NCBI RefSeq assembly: GCF_029210365.1
Contig: NZ_JARGES010000030.1
Location: 35,340 to 99,339, forward strand
Length of the DNA: 64,000 bases
Origin: Mesorhizobium sp. YIM 152430
GTDB taxonomy: Bacteria > Pseudomonadota > Alphaproteobacteria > Rhizobiales > Rhizobiaceae
Direction of reading: 5' to 3'
Shown here: positions 26,048 to 34,784 of the stretch, piece after piece
Layout of the letters: every line of letters starts with the position of its first letter
Numbering within the stretch: the first letter of the stretch is position 1
Position numbers and translations under genes: made by a program
The notes under the pieces: model-generated
The model's input: only the letters and a program-made list of their open reading frames with translations
Database searches by the model: none
Told to the model about the DNA's origin: nothing

Positions 26048-27244
26048 TCAGAACGAGGCGAGATATTCGTCCAGGCGATCAGGATCGAAAATCCGGCCGT
26101 CGAAGAAGCCGTCCGGCCCGAGGACGAGGCTCGCCCCGGCCGAGCCGACCGGCGTCGCCGCCGTCAGCGCGCCTTCCACCTTGGCATTCGCGCCGGGCAG
26201 CGCCACGCCGAGCGGCTTCAGCGCCGCGCGGTAGAGGTCGGGCCGGTAGGTCTCGCGCGTGACCGAGGCGTTCTGCGCGCTCGCTGCCACCTGCCCCCAG
26301 CGCACCATCTGACTGTAGAACCAGAGCGCGTGGCTCTTCCAGGGAAAGGTCGCGGCCTTGGCCTGCGGCACGAAGAAATCGGGAACCACGACGGTCTCGC
26401 CCGCCCCCGCCGCAATGCGGCCCGTCAGCGCCGGCAACAGCCATTCGGCCGGTGCGCCGACATGGTCGGGCGCGGCCAGCATCGCCGCCAGTTCCTCGCG
26501 GTTACCCGCCTCGCCGCACCAGGCGGCGGCGCGATAGAGCGCGCGCAGGAGCGCGGCCAGCGTGTCGGGATCGGCATCCGCCCACTCGGCGGCGACCCCG
26601 AGCACCTTTTCCGGGCTCGAATGCCAGATCGCCGCCTTCGTCGTGACGATCCGTCCGACGCCCTTGGCGACCGCCGCTGTGTTCCACGGCTCGCCGACGC
26701 AATAGCCGTCGATGCGGCCCGCCGCCAGCGCGTCCGACATCAGCGGCGGCGGCACCACGACGATCTCGACGTCGGCATCGGGCGCGATACCACAGGCGAC
26801 CAGCCAATAGCGCAGTTCGTAATTGTGCCCCGAATGGGGATGGACGACCGCAAAGCGCGGGCGCCTGCCGTCGCTGATCGCCGCGCGCAGCGCCCTGCCG
26901 GTCGCGGCCGGGTCGAAATCGCCCGTCGCCCCATGGGCGCGCATCGTATCCCAGAGCGGCAGCGAGACCGTCACCGCATTGCCGCCGAGGCCTAGCGCCA
27001 TCGGAACGATGGTGCGGGCGGCGAGCGGCGCGAGTCCGAGATTGTGCGCGATCGGCATCGGCGCCAGCATGTGCGCGACGTCGAAATGGCCGACTGCCAG
27101 CCGGTCGCGAATACTCGCCCAGGAGTTCTCGCGCACCAGTGCAAGGTCGATGCCCTCGTCTGCGGCAAAGCCCTTCTGCCGCGCAGCGACGAGGATCGCG
27201 CTGTCGAGAAGCGGCAGGAAGCCGGCCGTAACGCGTGCGTTCAT
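26048..27244 (-). CDS. nasS: Nitrate/nitrite sensor NasS (binding-protein-like)
   Basis: A 398-residue cytoplasmic relative of NrtA/SsuA-type periplasmic nitrate-binding proteins, without a signal peptide (MNARVTAGFLPLLDSAILVA). Motifs include GHFDVAHMLAPMPIAHNLGL and DGYCVGEPWNTAAV. In known NasST systems NasS holds NasT inactive and releases it when nitrate or nitrite binds. It overlaps nasT by four bases (ATGA) and lies directly upstream of the nas leader. Confidence 0.88.
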   Translation of the reverse strand: MNARVTAGFLPLLDSAILVAARQKGFAADEGIDLALVRENSWASIRDRLAVGHFDVAHMLAPMPIAHNLGLAPLAARTIVPMALGLGGNAVTVSLPLWDTMRAHGATGDFDPAATGRALRAAISDGRRPRFAVVHPHSGHNYELRYWLVACGIAPDADVEIVVVPPPLMSDALAAGRIDGYCVGEPWNTAAVAKGVGRIVTTKAAIWHSSPEKVLGVAAEWADADPDTLAALLRALYRAAAWCGEAGNREELAAMLAAPDHVGAPAEWLLPALTGRIAAGAGETVVVPDFFVPQAKAATFPWKSHALWFYSQMVRWGQVAASAQNASVTRETYRPDLYRAALKPLGVALPGANAKVEGALTAATPVGSAGASLVLGPDGFFDGRIFDPDRLDEYLASF

Positions 27245-27840
27245 GTCCCGTCTCCCGGCCCAAGCAGGCCTGCTGCGGTGATCAGGCTTTGCGCGATCTC
27301 GGCGATCTTGCGGTTCTGGTTCATTGCCGTCCTGCGCAGGAGCGCATAAGCGGCCTCTTCCGAAAGCCCGCGCGATTTCATCAGGATGCCCTTGGCCTTT
27401 TCGATCAGCTTGCGGCTTTCGAGTTCCGTGCGCGCCTCATCGAGTTCGCGCGCCATGCGCGAGAAGGCGTTGAAGCGGCTGATCGCCATGTCGAGGATCG
27501 GCTTCACACGCTCCTTGCGCAGCCCGTCGACGACGTATGCCGAGACGCCCGCCGCCACCGCAGCCTCGATCGACGCGCTGTCGGAGCGGTCGACGAACAT
27601 CGCGATCGGCCGCTTCACGGCGCGGGTCAACTGGAACATCGATTCCAGCATGTCGCGGTTAGGATTTTCGAGATCGATGACGATGACGTCGGGCTGCTCA
27701 TCCGCGATCCGGCGAGCGATGCCCGCAACGTCATGGATGATTGTCACGTGAGCATGACCAGCCTCGCGCAGTCCTTCTTCGATGATCGCCGCACGGATGC
27801 GGTTCTTGTCGATCACCAGGATACGGAGGGCGCTATTCAT
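27241..27840 (-). CDS. nasT: Antiterminator NasT (ANTAR response regulator)
   Basis: About 199 residues. The N-terminal pseudo-receiver starts ALRILVIDKNRIRAAIIEEG and has VIVIDLENPN; the C-terminal ANTAR domain reads RKLIEKAKGILMKSRGLSEE and AYALLRRTAMNQNRKIAEIA. NasT binds leader RNA and prevents termination when freed by NasS. The ATG at 27840 puts the start at the usual point relative to the receiver; an ATG six codons upstream (27858) is possible. Neither has a strong ribosome site. Confidence 0.88.
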   Translation of the reverse strand: MNSALRILVIDKNRIRAAIIEEGLREAGHAHVTIIHDVAGIARRIADEQPDVIVIDLENPNRDMLESMFQLTRAVKRPIAMFVDRSDSASIEAAVAAGVSAYVVDGLRKERVKPILDMAISRFNAFSRMARELDEARTELESRKLIEKAKGILMKSRGLSEEAAYALLRRTAMNQNRKIAEIAQSLITAAGLLGPGDGT

Positions 27841-28041
27841 AGCTACGTGTTTGCGCATTCCGTTTCGCGCTGCAACATCAAATCGTCATTGCGAAATTTC
27901 TGTCGACTCATCCATAGATCCACTCAAGCCGGCAAGCCGAGTTCTCTGGTCCGGTTCTCTTGATATGACGGAGGCGGATCGGCCGGCCGGCGGCGTCCGG
28001 GACAGCGTGCGGCTACACAATGCAGGTGATCGCTCGGCCCG

Positions 28042-29388
28042 TCACAGCATGGAGCTGATGTCCGAGGCGCCGGTGGGATAGGCGAACATCGTGGATTTCA
28101 GCTGCTCAGCCGTCAGTCGATGTCGGATCGCGAGCGCGAATATGTTGATGACTTCGTCGACATGCGGGCCGACCAGGTGCGCGCCCAGGATGCGATCGGT
28201 CTCCTCGTCCACCAGAACCTTGAACCCGTACACCTTCTCCGCTGCTTGGCGCGCGGTGAACCAGCCTTCCGCTCGCTCGCTCTTCACGCGGAATCTCAAA
28301 CCCTTCTCCCGGGCGTCCGCCTCGCTGAGGCCGACGGCGGCGATCGGAGGGACTGTGAAGGCAACGCTGGGAACGCCTCTATAGTCGGGCGTGAGCGTGT
28401 TGCCATCAAGCAGATTGGCGGCCACCGCCTTTGCATCGTGGCTCGAAACCGGCGTTAGCGGCGGCCCCATCTCGGCAGCATCGCCGGCGGCGTAGACTGA
28501 CGGGTTCGAAACACTCTGCAGGTATTCGTTCAGGACCAGCCGACCATTCTCGTATGTCACGCCGGCGGCGTCGAGGTTAAGTCCGTCCAGAGCCGGCGCG
28601 CGGCCCGCCGCGTGAACCACGAGGTCCGTTTCGACTGTCATCTCTCCAGCGGGACCGTTCGCCCTGACGAGGTATCCCCCGTCCGACGTCTCCACCGACG
28701 TCACCTCCACGTCGGTATGCACGTCAATCCCCACCTCGGCGAACTTGTCCATCAGCCAGCCAACCAGATCGTGGTCGAAGTGCTTCAACATGCGCTCGCC
28801 GTGCTGAAGGATCGTGACCTTCGATCCCGCGCGGGCCGCAATGTGGGAGAATTCCGCTGCGATGTAGCCCCCGCCGACGAGCACGATGTTCTTCGGCAAA
28901 CACTCGAGATCGAGGAACGCCTCGTTGTCGATAAGGTGCTTTTCGCCTGGAATCCCGAGCGGCACCGGCTCCGCGCCTGCCGCAATTAGGATGTGGCCGG
29001 CTTCGATGGTCACCCCACCGATGTCCAGTGTGTTCGGTCCAGTGAAGCGGGCACGTCCATGAAACGTGTCGACTCCCTTGTCTGCGAAGATCTTCTCGCG
29101 CTTTTCGGGTACCGGATCCGTGAAGCTGCGTTTGAAGTCGAGAGGACCGGCCCACTCCAGGCGGATGTCGCCGCCGACGCCGCGCCCCGCCATGCGCCAC
29201 GCATGATCGGCTGTATCGGCCCCGCCTATCATCATCTTCTTCGGGTCACATCCCCTGAGTGCGCAGGTGCCGCCGAAGGGACGGAAGTCGACGACCGCGA
29301 CGCTCCAGCCAGCAGACCTTAACCGCGTCGCAGAAACCATCGCCGCCGTGCCCGTTCCAATGATCGCCAGATCGTATTTCTTGCTCAT
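28042..29388 (-). CDS. FAD-dependent disulfide oxidoreductase (Gor/MerA-like)
   Basis: A 448-residue pyridine-nucleotide disulfide oxidoreductase, with FAD motif DLAIIGTGTAAMVSA, redox pair C42/C47 in GGTCALRGCDPKK, NAD motif VLVGGGYIAAEFSHIAARAG and VYAAGDAAEM. The active site CALRGC keeps the C-x4-C spacing of glutathione reductase (CVNVGC) but the four middle residues differ. The C terminus FAYPTGASDISSML lacks the HP catalytic pair of classical members and the CC tail of MerA. It is the last gene of the mer operon, 42 bases after merA, with AGGAG before its ATG, so a role in thiol supply or mercury tolerance is likely but not proved. Confidence 0.82.
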   Translation of the reverse strand: MSKKYDLAIIGTGTAAMVSATRLRSAGWSVAVVDFRPFGGTCALRGCDPKKMMIGGADTADHAWRMAGRGVGGDIRLEWAGPLDFKRSFTDPVPEKREKIFADKGVDTFHGRARFTGPNTLDIGGVTIEAGHILIAAGAEPVPLGIPGEKHLIDNEAFLDLECLPKNIVLVGGGYIAAEFSHIAARAGSKVTILQHGERMLKHFDHDLVGWLMDKFAEVGIDVHTDVEVTSVETSDGGYLVRANGPAGEMTVETDLVVHAAGRAPALDGLNLDAAGVTYENGRLVLNEYLQSVSNPSVYAAGDAAEMGPPLTPVSSHDAKAVAANLLDGNTLTPDYRGVPSVAFTVPPIAAVGLSEADAREKGLRFRVKSERAEGWFTARQAAEKVYGFKVLVDEETDRILGAHLVGPHVDEVINIFALAIRHRLTAEQLKSTMFAYPTGASDISSML

Positions 29389-29430
29389 GACCGACTCCTG
29401 AAATCCAGAAACTGCTGTTGGCGGGTTCGC

Positions 29431-30855
29431 TCATCCCGCACAACAGGACAGTTGCGCCACGTCCATGTCGAAGGTCTGCGCGGCAAGCTTCAGGCCCTCG
29501 ACGGTGGTGAGATAGGGGAAGATTGTTTCGCCGAGCGCCTTCGTCGTCATGCCGAATTTCAATGCCAGGACGAGCGTCTGCACACTGTCGGCTCCCTCCG
29601 GCGCCATGATCACGCCACCGAGGAGGCGGTCGGTCTGCGCATCCGCGACCAGCTTGATCAGACCGCGCGTGTCGCGTGCGGCGAGCGCGCGAGGCAGGTT
29701 GTCGAGCGTCAGTACGCTGGTCTTGACGTCGTATCCCCCATTCCGCGCTTGCGCCTCGGTCAGCCCGACCCCGGCGACCTGCGGATCCGTAAACACCACC
29801 CACGGCATCGCCGCATTGTCGCAGCGCTCGGAACCGCCCAGGACGGCATTACGCGCCGCGAGCTTGCCGCCGTAGGCGGCCATGTAGACGAACTGGTCGC
29901 GGTCCGCGACATCGCCTGCCGCATAGATGCCGGTCTGCGTTGTCTGCATGTCATCGCCGACCCGGATAGCACCGCGTGCATCGGTCTCGATGCCCATCTC
30001 GGCGAGGCCCAGCCCCCCGATGTTGGGCGCACGGCCCGTCGTCAGGACGAGGCGGTCGGCCGTCAGGTTTCGTTCGGCGCCGTCCACCGTCACCGTCAGG
30101 ACCGCACGATCACCGTCGCGCCGCGCGGCGTGATAGGTAGCGCCATCGAGGATCGTGAGGCCTTCGGCGTGCAACGTCTCCGTGAGCGCCTCGGATATCT
30201 CCGGCTCTGCCCGCGGCAGCAGGCGCGAGCGGCAGACGATGGTAACGCGCGTGCAGATCCGCGCCATCATCTGCGCAAGTTCCACACCAATATAGCCGCC
30301 GCCGAGGAAGATCAAGCTCTCGGGCAACCGCTCTAGCTCCAGTAGCGAAGTGCTGTCGAGCGTTGGGACGTCCGGAATGTCGGGGATATCGGGGACGGCG
30401 GGTCGTCCGCCGGTGGCGACGATCACCTTGGGAATCGTGATCTTGCGCCCGCCGACCTCGACCCCGCCGGGGACGAGCCGCGCGGGACCCTCGTCGATAT
30501 AGGTCACGCCCTCGTAGCCCGGCAGCAGGTCGGCGTACTTCTTCTGGCGCAGCGTCGAGACAAGATCGTCCTTGGCCGCGACGAGCGCCGCCCAGCTGGC
30601 CAGCTCGGCCGATCCTCGAAGTCCGGGAAAGCGATGCGCCGCCTGCGCGCCATGCACCGCTTCGGCAGCGCGGATCATCGTCTTGGAGGGAACGCAGCCC
30701 ACGTTCACGCAGGTGCCGCCGATGGTGCCATGTCCGATGAGAGCGACGCGCTTGCCACCCTCGGCGGCGGTGATCGCGGCCGAGAACCCGGCCGATCCGG
30801 CGCCGATCACGGCAAGGTCGAAATCGCCCTTCGGCGCGCACATCAGGTCATCCAT
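29431..30855 (-). CDS. merA: Mercuric reductase MerA
   Basis: A 474-residue FAD enzyme that reduces Hg(II) to Hg(0) with NADPH. Active-site pair C49/C54 in GGTCVNVGCVPSKTM and the C-terminal mercury-delivery pair C471/C472 (LSCCAG) are both present, as is YAAGDVADRDQFVY. It lacks the N-terminal MerP-like metal-binding domain found in Tn501 MerA, placing it with the shorter forms. Overlaps the end of merF by eight bases. Confidence 0.94.
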   Translation of the reverse strand: MDDLMCAPKGDFDLAVIGAGSAGFSAAITAAEGGKRVALIGHGTIGGTCVNVGCVPSKTMIRAAEAVHGAQAAHRFPGLRGSAELASWAALVAAKDDLVSTLRQKKYADLLPGYEGVTYIDEGPARLVPGGVEVGGRKITIPKVIVATGGRPAVPDIPDIPDVPTLDSTSLLELERLPESLIFLGGGYIGVELAQMMARICTRVTIVCRSRLLPRAEPEISEALTETLHAEGLTILDGATYHAARRDGDRAVLTVTVDGAERNLTADRLVLTTGRAPNIGGLGLAEMGIETDARGAIRVGDDMQTTQTGIYAAGDVADRDQFVYMAAYGGKLAARNAVLGGSERCDNAAMPWVVFTDPQVAGVGLTEAQARNGGYDVKTSVLTLDNLPRALAARDTRGLIKLVADAQTDRLLGGVIMAPEGADSVQTLVLALKFGMTTKALGETIFPYLTTVEGLKLAAQTFDMDVAQLSCCAG

Positions 30856-31117
30856 CCGTTCGAGTGTTCAGCCACCGCTGCCGCCGCCAGACCGCATACA
30901 CGGTCAGTGCGACGAAGAAGGCGAGCGCGGGCAGCAGCACATAGTCGAGCCAACCAAGCCAAGCCGACAGGCCCAATGCGCCGAGAAGCACGACCAGGAT
31001 CGGGGTGAAGCAGCAGAGCGCCGCGATGACGCTGCCGACGATTCCTGTCGCGATCAGCTTGCGGTCGGTCTGCTCGGTTATCCCTTCAGCCTGCGACACG
31101 CGCAGGGTAACCTCCAT
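30848..31117 (-). CDS. merF: Mercury transport protein MerF
   Basis: An 89-residue inner-membrane protein with two hydrophobic helices. The vicinal pair C35-C36 in the first helix (ALCCFTPILVVLLGALGLSA) is the MerF mercury-binding motif; the second Cys pair of Tn MerF at the C terminus is absent here (VWRRQRWLN). The ATG at 31117 overlaps merP by 32 bases; an in-frame GTG at 31096 would reduce this to 11. Confidence 0.88.
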   Translation of the reverse strand: MEVTLRVSQAEGITEQTDRKLIATGIVGSVIAALCCFTPILVVLLGALGLSAWLGWLDYVLLPALAFFVALTVYAVWRRQRWLNTRTDG

Positions 31118-31391
31118 TGGCCGAGGCAGTCGCTATGGCGTCGGCGCTGGTTGCGACGGTATCGAAAACGACCGTGGCGGTACGGGCCTCGAAGTCGATT
31201 TCTACGTCGCGCACGCCCTCGACGCCCTCCATCGCGCGCTTCACAGTGACCGGACACAACGCACAGGTCATGTTGTCGACAGCGAAGGTGACAGTCTGCT
31301 CCGCGGCGACAGACTGCGCGACGGCGGGAATGGCGGTCATTGGGGCGACGGCGGTCAGGCCAAACAGCGCAAGGGCAAGGATCTTCTTCAT
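31086..31391 (-). CDS. merP: Periplasmic mercury-binding protein MerP
   Basis: A 101-residue protein with a signal peptide (cleavage near AVAQS, residue 26) and an HMA domain whose metal site is MTCALCPVTV (C43, C46). It captures Hg(II) and passes it to MerT. Located 18 bases after merT. Confidence 0.93.
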   Translation of the reverse strand: MKKILALALFGLTAVAPMTAIPAVAQSVAAEQTVTFAVDNMTCALCPVTVKRAMEGVEGVRDVEIDFEARTATVVFDTVATSADAIATASANGGYPARVAG

Positions 31392-31409
31392 GTGGTTGTC
31401 CTTTCAGGG

Positions 31410-31798
31410 TCAGTAAAGAAGCGGCGCCCACCAGTCGATGGTGAGCGCGGCGGCAACGAGGATGAAGGAGGCCCAGAGCGCGGTCTTGGTAATGCGCGCC
31501 AATGCTGGCCTTGCGCAGTATGAACCGGGCTCGCAAAAAGTCGGCTTGCGGATATACACCTGCCGGAATCCCGCTCCGATGAAGCCGAGCGCGATCACAG
31601 CGAAGATCGGCTTGTAAGGCTCCAGCGCCGTCAGGTTGCCGATCCAGGCGCCTGAGATGCCGAGGGTGAGCAGAGCCAGCGGCCCGACGCAGCAGGCCGA
31701 GGCGAGAAAGGCGCCGAGCACCCCGCCCGCCACGAGCCAGCCCTTTCGGCCTGCGCGATCAGCGCCGCCTTGTCCGTTCTGTCGTCTGTCAGCGCCAT
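31410..31798 (-). pseudogene. merT: Mercuric transporter MerT with a frameshift
   Basis: The expected gene starts at ATG 31798 (MALTDDRTDKAALIAQAE), but one base is missing in the GAAAGGG run near 31745. The remaining protein then reads WLVAGGVLGAFLASACC (membrane Cys pair), later PTFCEPGSYCARP (cytosolic Cys pair) and three helices in the other frame. A GTG at 31733 could start the last 107 residues, which still include both Cys pairs and most of the first helix. The full span is 389 bases, one short of a whole number of codons. It is either a recent inactivating change, a start shift, or a sequencing error in a short homopolymer. Confidence 0.85.
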
Positions 31799-31827
31799 GT
31801 CGCGCACCTCTCGTCCGTGATTGACGA

Positions 31828-31858
31828 GAGGTATAGGGTCTGTAGTAACTACAGGCTC
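31828..31858 (-). promoter_or_regulatory. MerR-type mer promoter and operator
   Basis: On the minus strand the -35 TTGAGC (31858-31853) and -10 TATACC (31833-31828) are separated by 19 bases, the overlong spacing that MerR corrects by twisting DNA. The spacer holds the perfect dyad CTGTAG-TAA-CTACAG (31838-31852). Confidence 0.9.
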
Positions 31859-31873
31859 AAGAGGAAATTGCTC

Positions 31874-32287
31874 ATGATCGATCACGAGCGCGAGAGCGGC
31901 TTCACACGCGGAGATCTGGCCCGGGCGACCGGCTGCAACATCGAGACGATCCGCTATTACGAGAAAACCGGCCTTTTGCCCGATCCGCCACGGACTGACG
32001 CCGGCTACCGGATCTATTCCGTCGCGCACGCTACGCGTCTGCGCTTCATCCTGCGTGCCCGCGAACTCGGGTTCTCGATGGAGGATATTCGCGGGCTGAT
32101 GGGGCTCGAAGACGGCGCCGCGCCGACATGCGCCGAGGTCAAGGAGCGGACGAAGCGCCACCTTGCCGATATCCGCACGAGGATTGCGGATCTTCGGCGT
32201 ATTGAGGTCGTTTTAGCAGAGACTTCAGCCAAATGTTCAGGCAGAAAATTGCCGCACTGTGCGGTGCTCGATGCGCTCGCCGGATAA
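31874..32287 (+). CDS. merR: Mercury-responsive regulator MerR
   Basis: A 137-residue regulator with winged HTH (FTRGDLARATGCNIETIRYY) and mercury-binding cysteines C86, C121 and C129, close in spacing to C82, C117 and C126 of Tn501 MerR. It is divergent from the mer operon and overlaps its control site. The ATG at 31874 gives a protein of normal length; the longer frame from 31817 would run through the operator. Confidence 0.92.
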   Translation: MIDHERESGFTRGDLARATGCNIETIRYYEKTGLLPDPPRTDAGYRIYSVAHATRLRFILRARELGFSMEDIRGLMGLEDGAAPTCAEVKERTKRHLADIRTRIADLRRIEVVLAETSAKCSGRKLPHCAVLDALAG

Positions 32288-32611
32288 TGAGATGAACAAG
32301 AACCGCTTTATGGCGACGAGACTACATACACCCGACCCAATCCCGCGTTGCGGTGTAGCCACTCAGCGTCGGCGAGCCTTCCAACACAAGGTCGGTTCCC
32401 CGGTTGCCCGCGCCTGGAACTCACAGCTGAAGTCGATGATGGGCGGGCAGGAACAGAATGGATCACGGACCGACGATGGCGCCGTAGCGCAGCCCAGCTC
32501 TCACCCAGGTGCGAGCTGCTATCCGGGTCACGAGGGCGACGATCACCGCCGCCCCTTATTCTGGTCTCAAACGATCGGAAGTCGTCGATTGTGCCCGAGA
32601 ACGGGGATAAC
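32288..32611. other. Convergent spacer after merR
   Basis: About 320 bases without a recognisable gene or clear hairpin terminator. Confidence 0.4.
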
Positions 32612-33151
32612 TCACATGTCTGACATTTCGCCTGCCGGCCCCGGCCACGGGCCCATCAACTGCTCGAAGGTAACCTCGCCCATTTCGCCAGGCATATCTC
32701 CGTGACTCTGATTGTCAGCGTGGTAGGCAACGACCATCATGCCGTAGGTGTTTTCAGCAGGCACGCTGAATGTCGTCATGGGATGGCCCTGCGCATCAGC
32801 GGTGAATTCATTCGCTGGCGTCCCACCGGCTGGCCCCATGTCCATTCCAATTGTTTTCGGGGTAACCCACCATATTGTATAAAGGCCCTCGGGTACCAGA
32901 CCGGTCGCTTCGACCTCTATCGATGCTTCGTCATTGTCTGTCGATACAACGCGCGCTTCTCCGCTCGCCTGCATCCATTGCTCGGCAGCTATGCCTACGG
33001 GCAGACCGCTCTTGTCGGCCGCCATGAGGTCGACTCGTTTCATCTCGACCGTCGCGTCCTGCGCGAAAGAAACCGCCGGAAAGGCTACAAAGCTACCGAC
33101 AACGCCGAGCGCCAGCGCAGCAGCGGTAAGATATGGAATTGAGTGGCGCAT
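32612..33151 (-). CDS. Secreted protein of unknown function
   Basis: A 179-residue protein with a clear signal peptide (cleavage after VSFA, residue 30). The mature part has a beta-rich core (EARVVSTDNDEASIEVEATG, LVPEGLYTIWWVTPKTIGMD) and a Met/His/Gly-rich end (SHGDMPGEMGEVTF, EMSDM) that might bind metal. No known family can be named with confidence. Faces the mer regulator convergently and is preceded by its own gap, so it is probably monocistronic. Confidence 0.7.
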   Translation of the reverse strand: MRHSIPYLTAAALALGVVGSFVAFPAVSFAQDATVEMKRVDLMAADKSGLPVGIAAEQWMQASGEARVVSTDNDEASIEVEATGLVPEGLYTIWWVTPKTIGMDMGPAGGTPANEFTADAQGHPMTTFSVPAENTYGMMVVAYHADNQSHGDMPGEMGEVTFEQLMGPWPGPAGEMSDM

Positions 33152-33521
33152 TTTGATCCCTCCTGTTCAGAAACGGCGTCAGGGCCGTCAATCCGAGTTC
33201 GCTCTGGGTTTTAACTCGTTACTCGCATCTCGTTCACGGTAGCGTGAGTTGCCGACATCCGAGGAGCATTCGGGTCGGTGGCCCTTCATACGGACCGCGT
33301 GCGTTCAGCCGAGAACAATTGATCGCAACGGCAAGCCTGGCAAAGACGTCCCTGTAGACAGCGACCCGAAGTCACTCTCAGGCTTGTAGGCTGCAGATCG
33401 CCGATCCAGGCCGGAGCGATCGGATGCATCATCTGTCAGGATGCATCATTTCTCGAAATGCAACGCGCCGATCCTGCAACGAGGCGCGCGTGTCATTGGA
33501 CGTTGAGGAGTTACAACGTCA
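33152..33521. other. Spacer with a short direct repeat
   Basis: No gene seen. GATGCATCAT occurs twice (about 33423-33432 and 33440-33449), separated by seven bases; it may be a binding site or chance. Confidence 0.35.
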
Positions 33522-34415
33522 TTATTCCGTGTGGATGGGCGATCCCGAGCGAAATGCGTGAAAGGCGAACGCGAAGGTGACATCGTACGGGATATCTATC
33601 CTCTGCCCATCTGTTTCACGCTGCACGACAACATTGCCGACATCGCGTCCGCCGGCAACGGTTGCGGCGTCGAGTGCGGAGCTTTGACCTGTTATCCACG
33701 TCAGAACGATATCGCCTTTTCGCATGGTGCCCGTGTCGCGCAGGAGCGACAATGCAAAGGCTTCATGGCGGCCGGGCGTGATCTCGACGGCGACGACACG
33801 CGCCATCGGCTCGATCCCCTCGGGCATACTCCCGGCGTAAAGGAAGGGCGTCGAGCTCTCACGATCGTAACCAAGATAGGGATTGGCACCGTAGTTCCGA
33901 TAGTCCGGATCGCTAGGCACAAGAACCCGACCGTCCGGAAAGCGCTCTGCGAAGCGTCCGAATGATTCCAGTCGCGATGGCACCAGCGCCAATCGTGTGC
34001 CGACCATCTCGCCGACAATTGCTTCTCCGGTAAACTGCTGCCACCAGCTTTCGCTCTGGCGATCATACATAACCAAGTCGGAATGACGCAGCTTGCCTGT
34101 CGTTCCGAAATCAAGCGTCTCTGCCTCCGTGCGACGATCGAAGACAAGTGCGGCGTTGCACAACGGACAATAGGTGGCGGCAACCGGCACGTCGCCGACC
34201 TCATCGTTGACGATCTCATGCCAGATCATGATGCGAAGCGGATAAGGGCCGTAGCGTTCAGGAATATCGGCCCAGGGAGAGCCCGTGCGAAAGCGCCACA
34301 AGATGCCGTTGATCACGCGGCGATCGTCAACGCGGCGAACACCACGGCTCTTGTTGGGCAACAAGGGTTCGATGATTGACCACTCAAAATCGGTCAGGTC
34401 AAAACGGCGACGCAT
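33522..34415 (-). CDS. IS5 transposase start fused in frame to DUF3179
   Basis: A 297-residue chimera. Residues 1 to about 56 (MRRRFDLTDFEWSIIEPLLP, then INGILWRFRTGSPWADIPER) are the N terminus of an IS5-family transposase; from about residue 58 the sequence is DUF3179 (PLRIMIWHEIVNDEVGDVPV, TYCPLCNAALVFDRR, SDLVMYDRQSESWWQQFTGE). Normal DUF3179 proteins begin about 60 to 80 residues earlier, with a signal peptide, so the native start is gone. The ATG at 34415 has GGAG eight bases upstream, the transposase's own site. DUF3179 function is unknown. The fusion is open throughout and could be expressed from the IS promoter; without the export signal it would stay in the cytoplasm. Confidence 0.82.
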   Translation of the reverse strand: MRRRFDLTDFEWSIIEPLLPNKSRGVRRVDDRRVINGILWRFRTGSPWADIPERYGPYPLRIMIWHEIVNDEVGDVPVAATYCPLCNAALVFDRRTEAETLDFGTTGKLRHSDLVMYDRQSESWWQQFTGEAIVGEMVGTRLALVPSRLESFGRFAERFPDGRVLVPSDPDYRNYGANPYLGYDRESSTPFLYAGSMPEGIEPMARVVAVEITPGRHEAFALSLLRDTGTMRKGDIVLTWITGQSSALDAATVAGGRDVGNVVVQRETDGQRIDIPYDVTFAFAFHAFRSGSPIHTE

Positions 34416-34506
34416 TCCAAGGCTCCTTCGCAATTCGAAGCCTTGAATCAAATCAAGCCACCAATGTCACCCGTTTATGAGTTTACGGCCTAATGCTCAG
34501 ATACTG

Positions 34507-34770
34507 GATCAATGTGCGCAATTCATCGATGACGGCAGGGTCGGCCTTATGAATAATGCAACCATGCGAGCACTTCGCGGTTTTGCTCTCGGACGGAAAT
34601 CGTGGCTCTTCGCCGGCTCCGAACGTGGGGCCGCGCGGGCGGCGGCCATGACGGCGGAGCACAACCACGTCGATCCGTTCGCATAGCTGGCCGATCTGCT
34701 CGCCCGCATTGCCGACACCGCGCAAAGCCGGTTGGCCGAACTTCTACCGTGGAATTGGACGACGCAATCT
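34507..34770 (+). pseudogene. IS66 TnpC C-terminal remnant
   Basis: Reads DDGRVGLMNNATMRALRGFA and LGRKSWLFAGSERGAARAAA, then after a stop at 34684 continues LADLLARIADTAQSRLAELL and PWNW. This is the degenerate end of the IS66 large transposase, normally DGRVEIDNN..ERAIRP. It lies directly before the pRiA4b-like gene. Confidence 0.72.
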
Positions 34771-34784
34771 GCAATATTGGACGC

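Noticed and set aside
31631..32161. A 176-residue minus-strand frame covering the mer promoter
   Set aside because: Only its short central part (MALTDDRTDKAALIAQAE) is real, as the start of frameshifted merT; the rest is antisense to merR.
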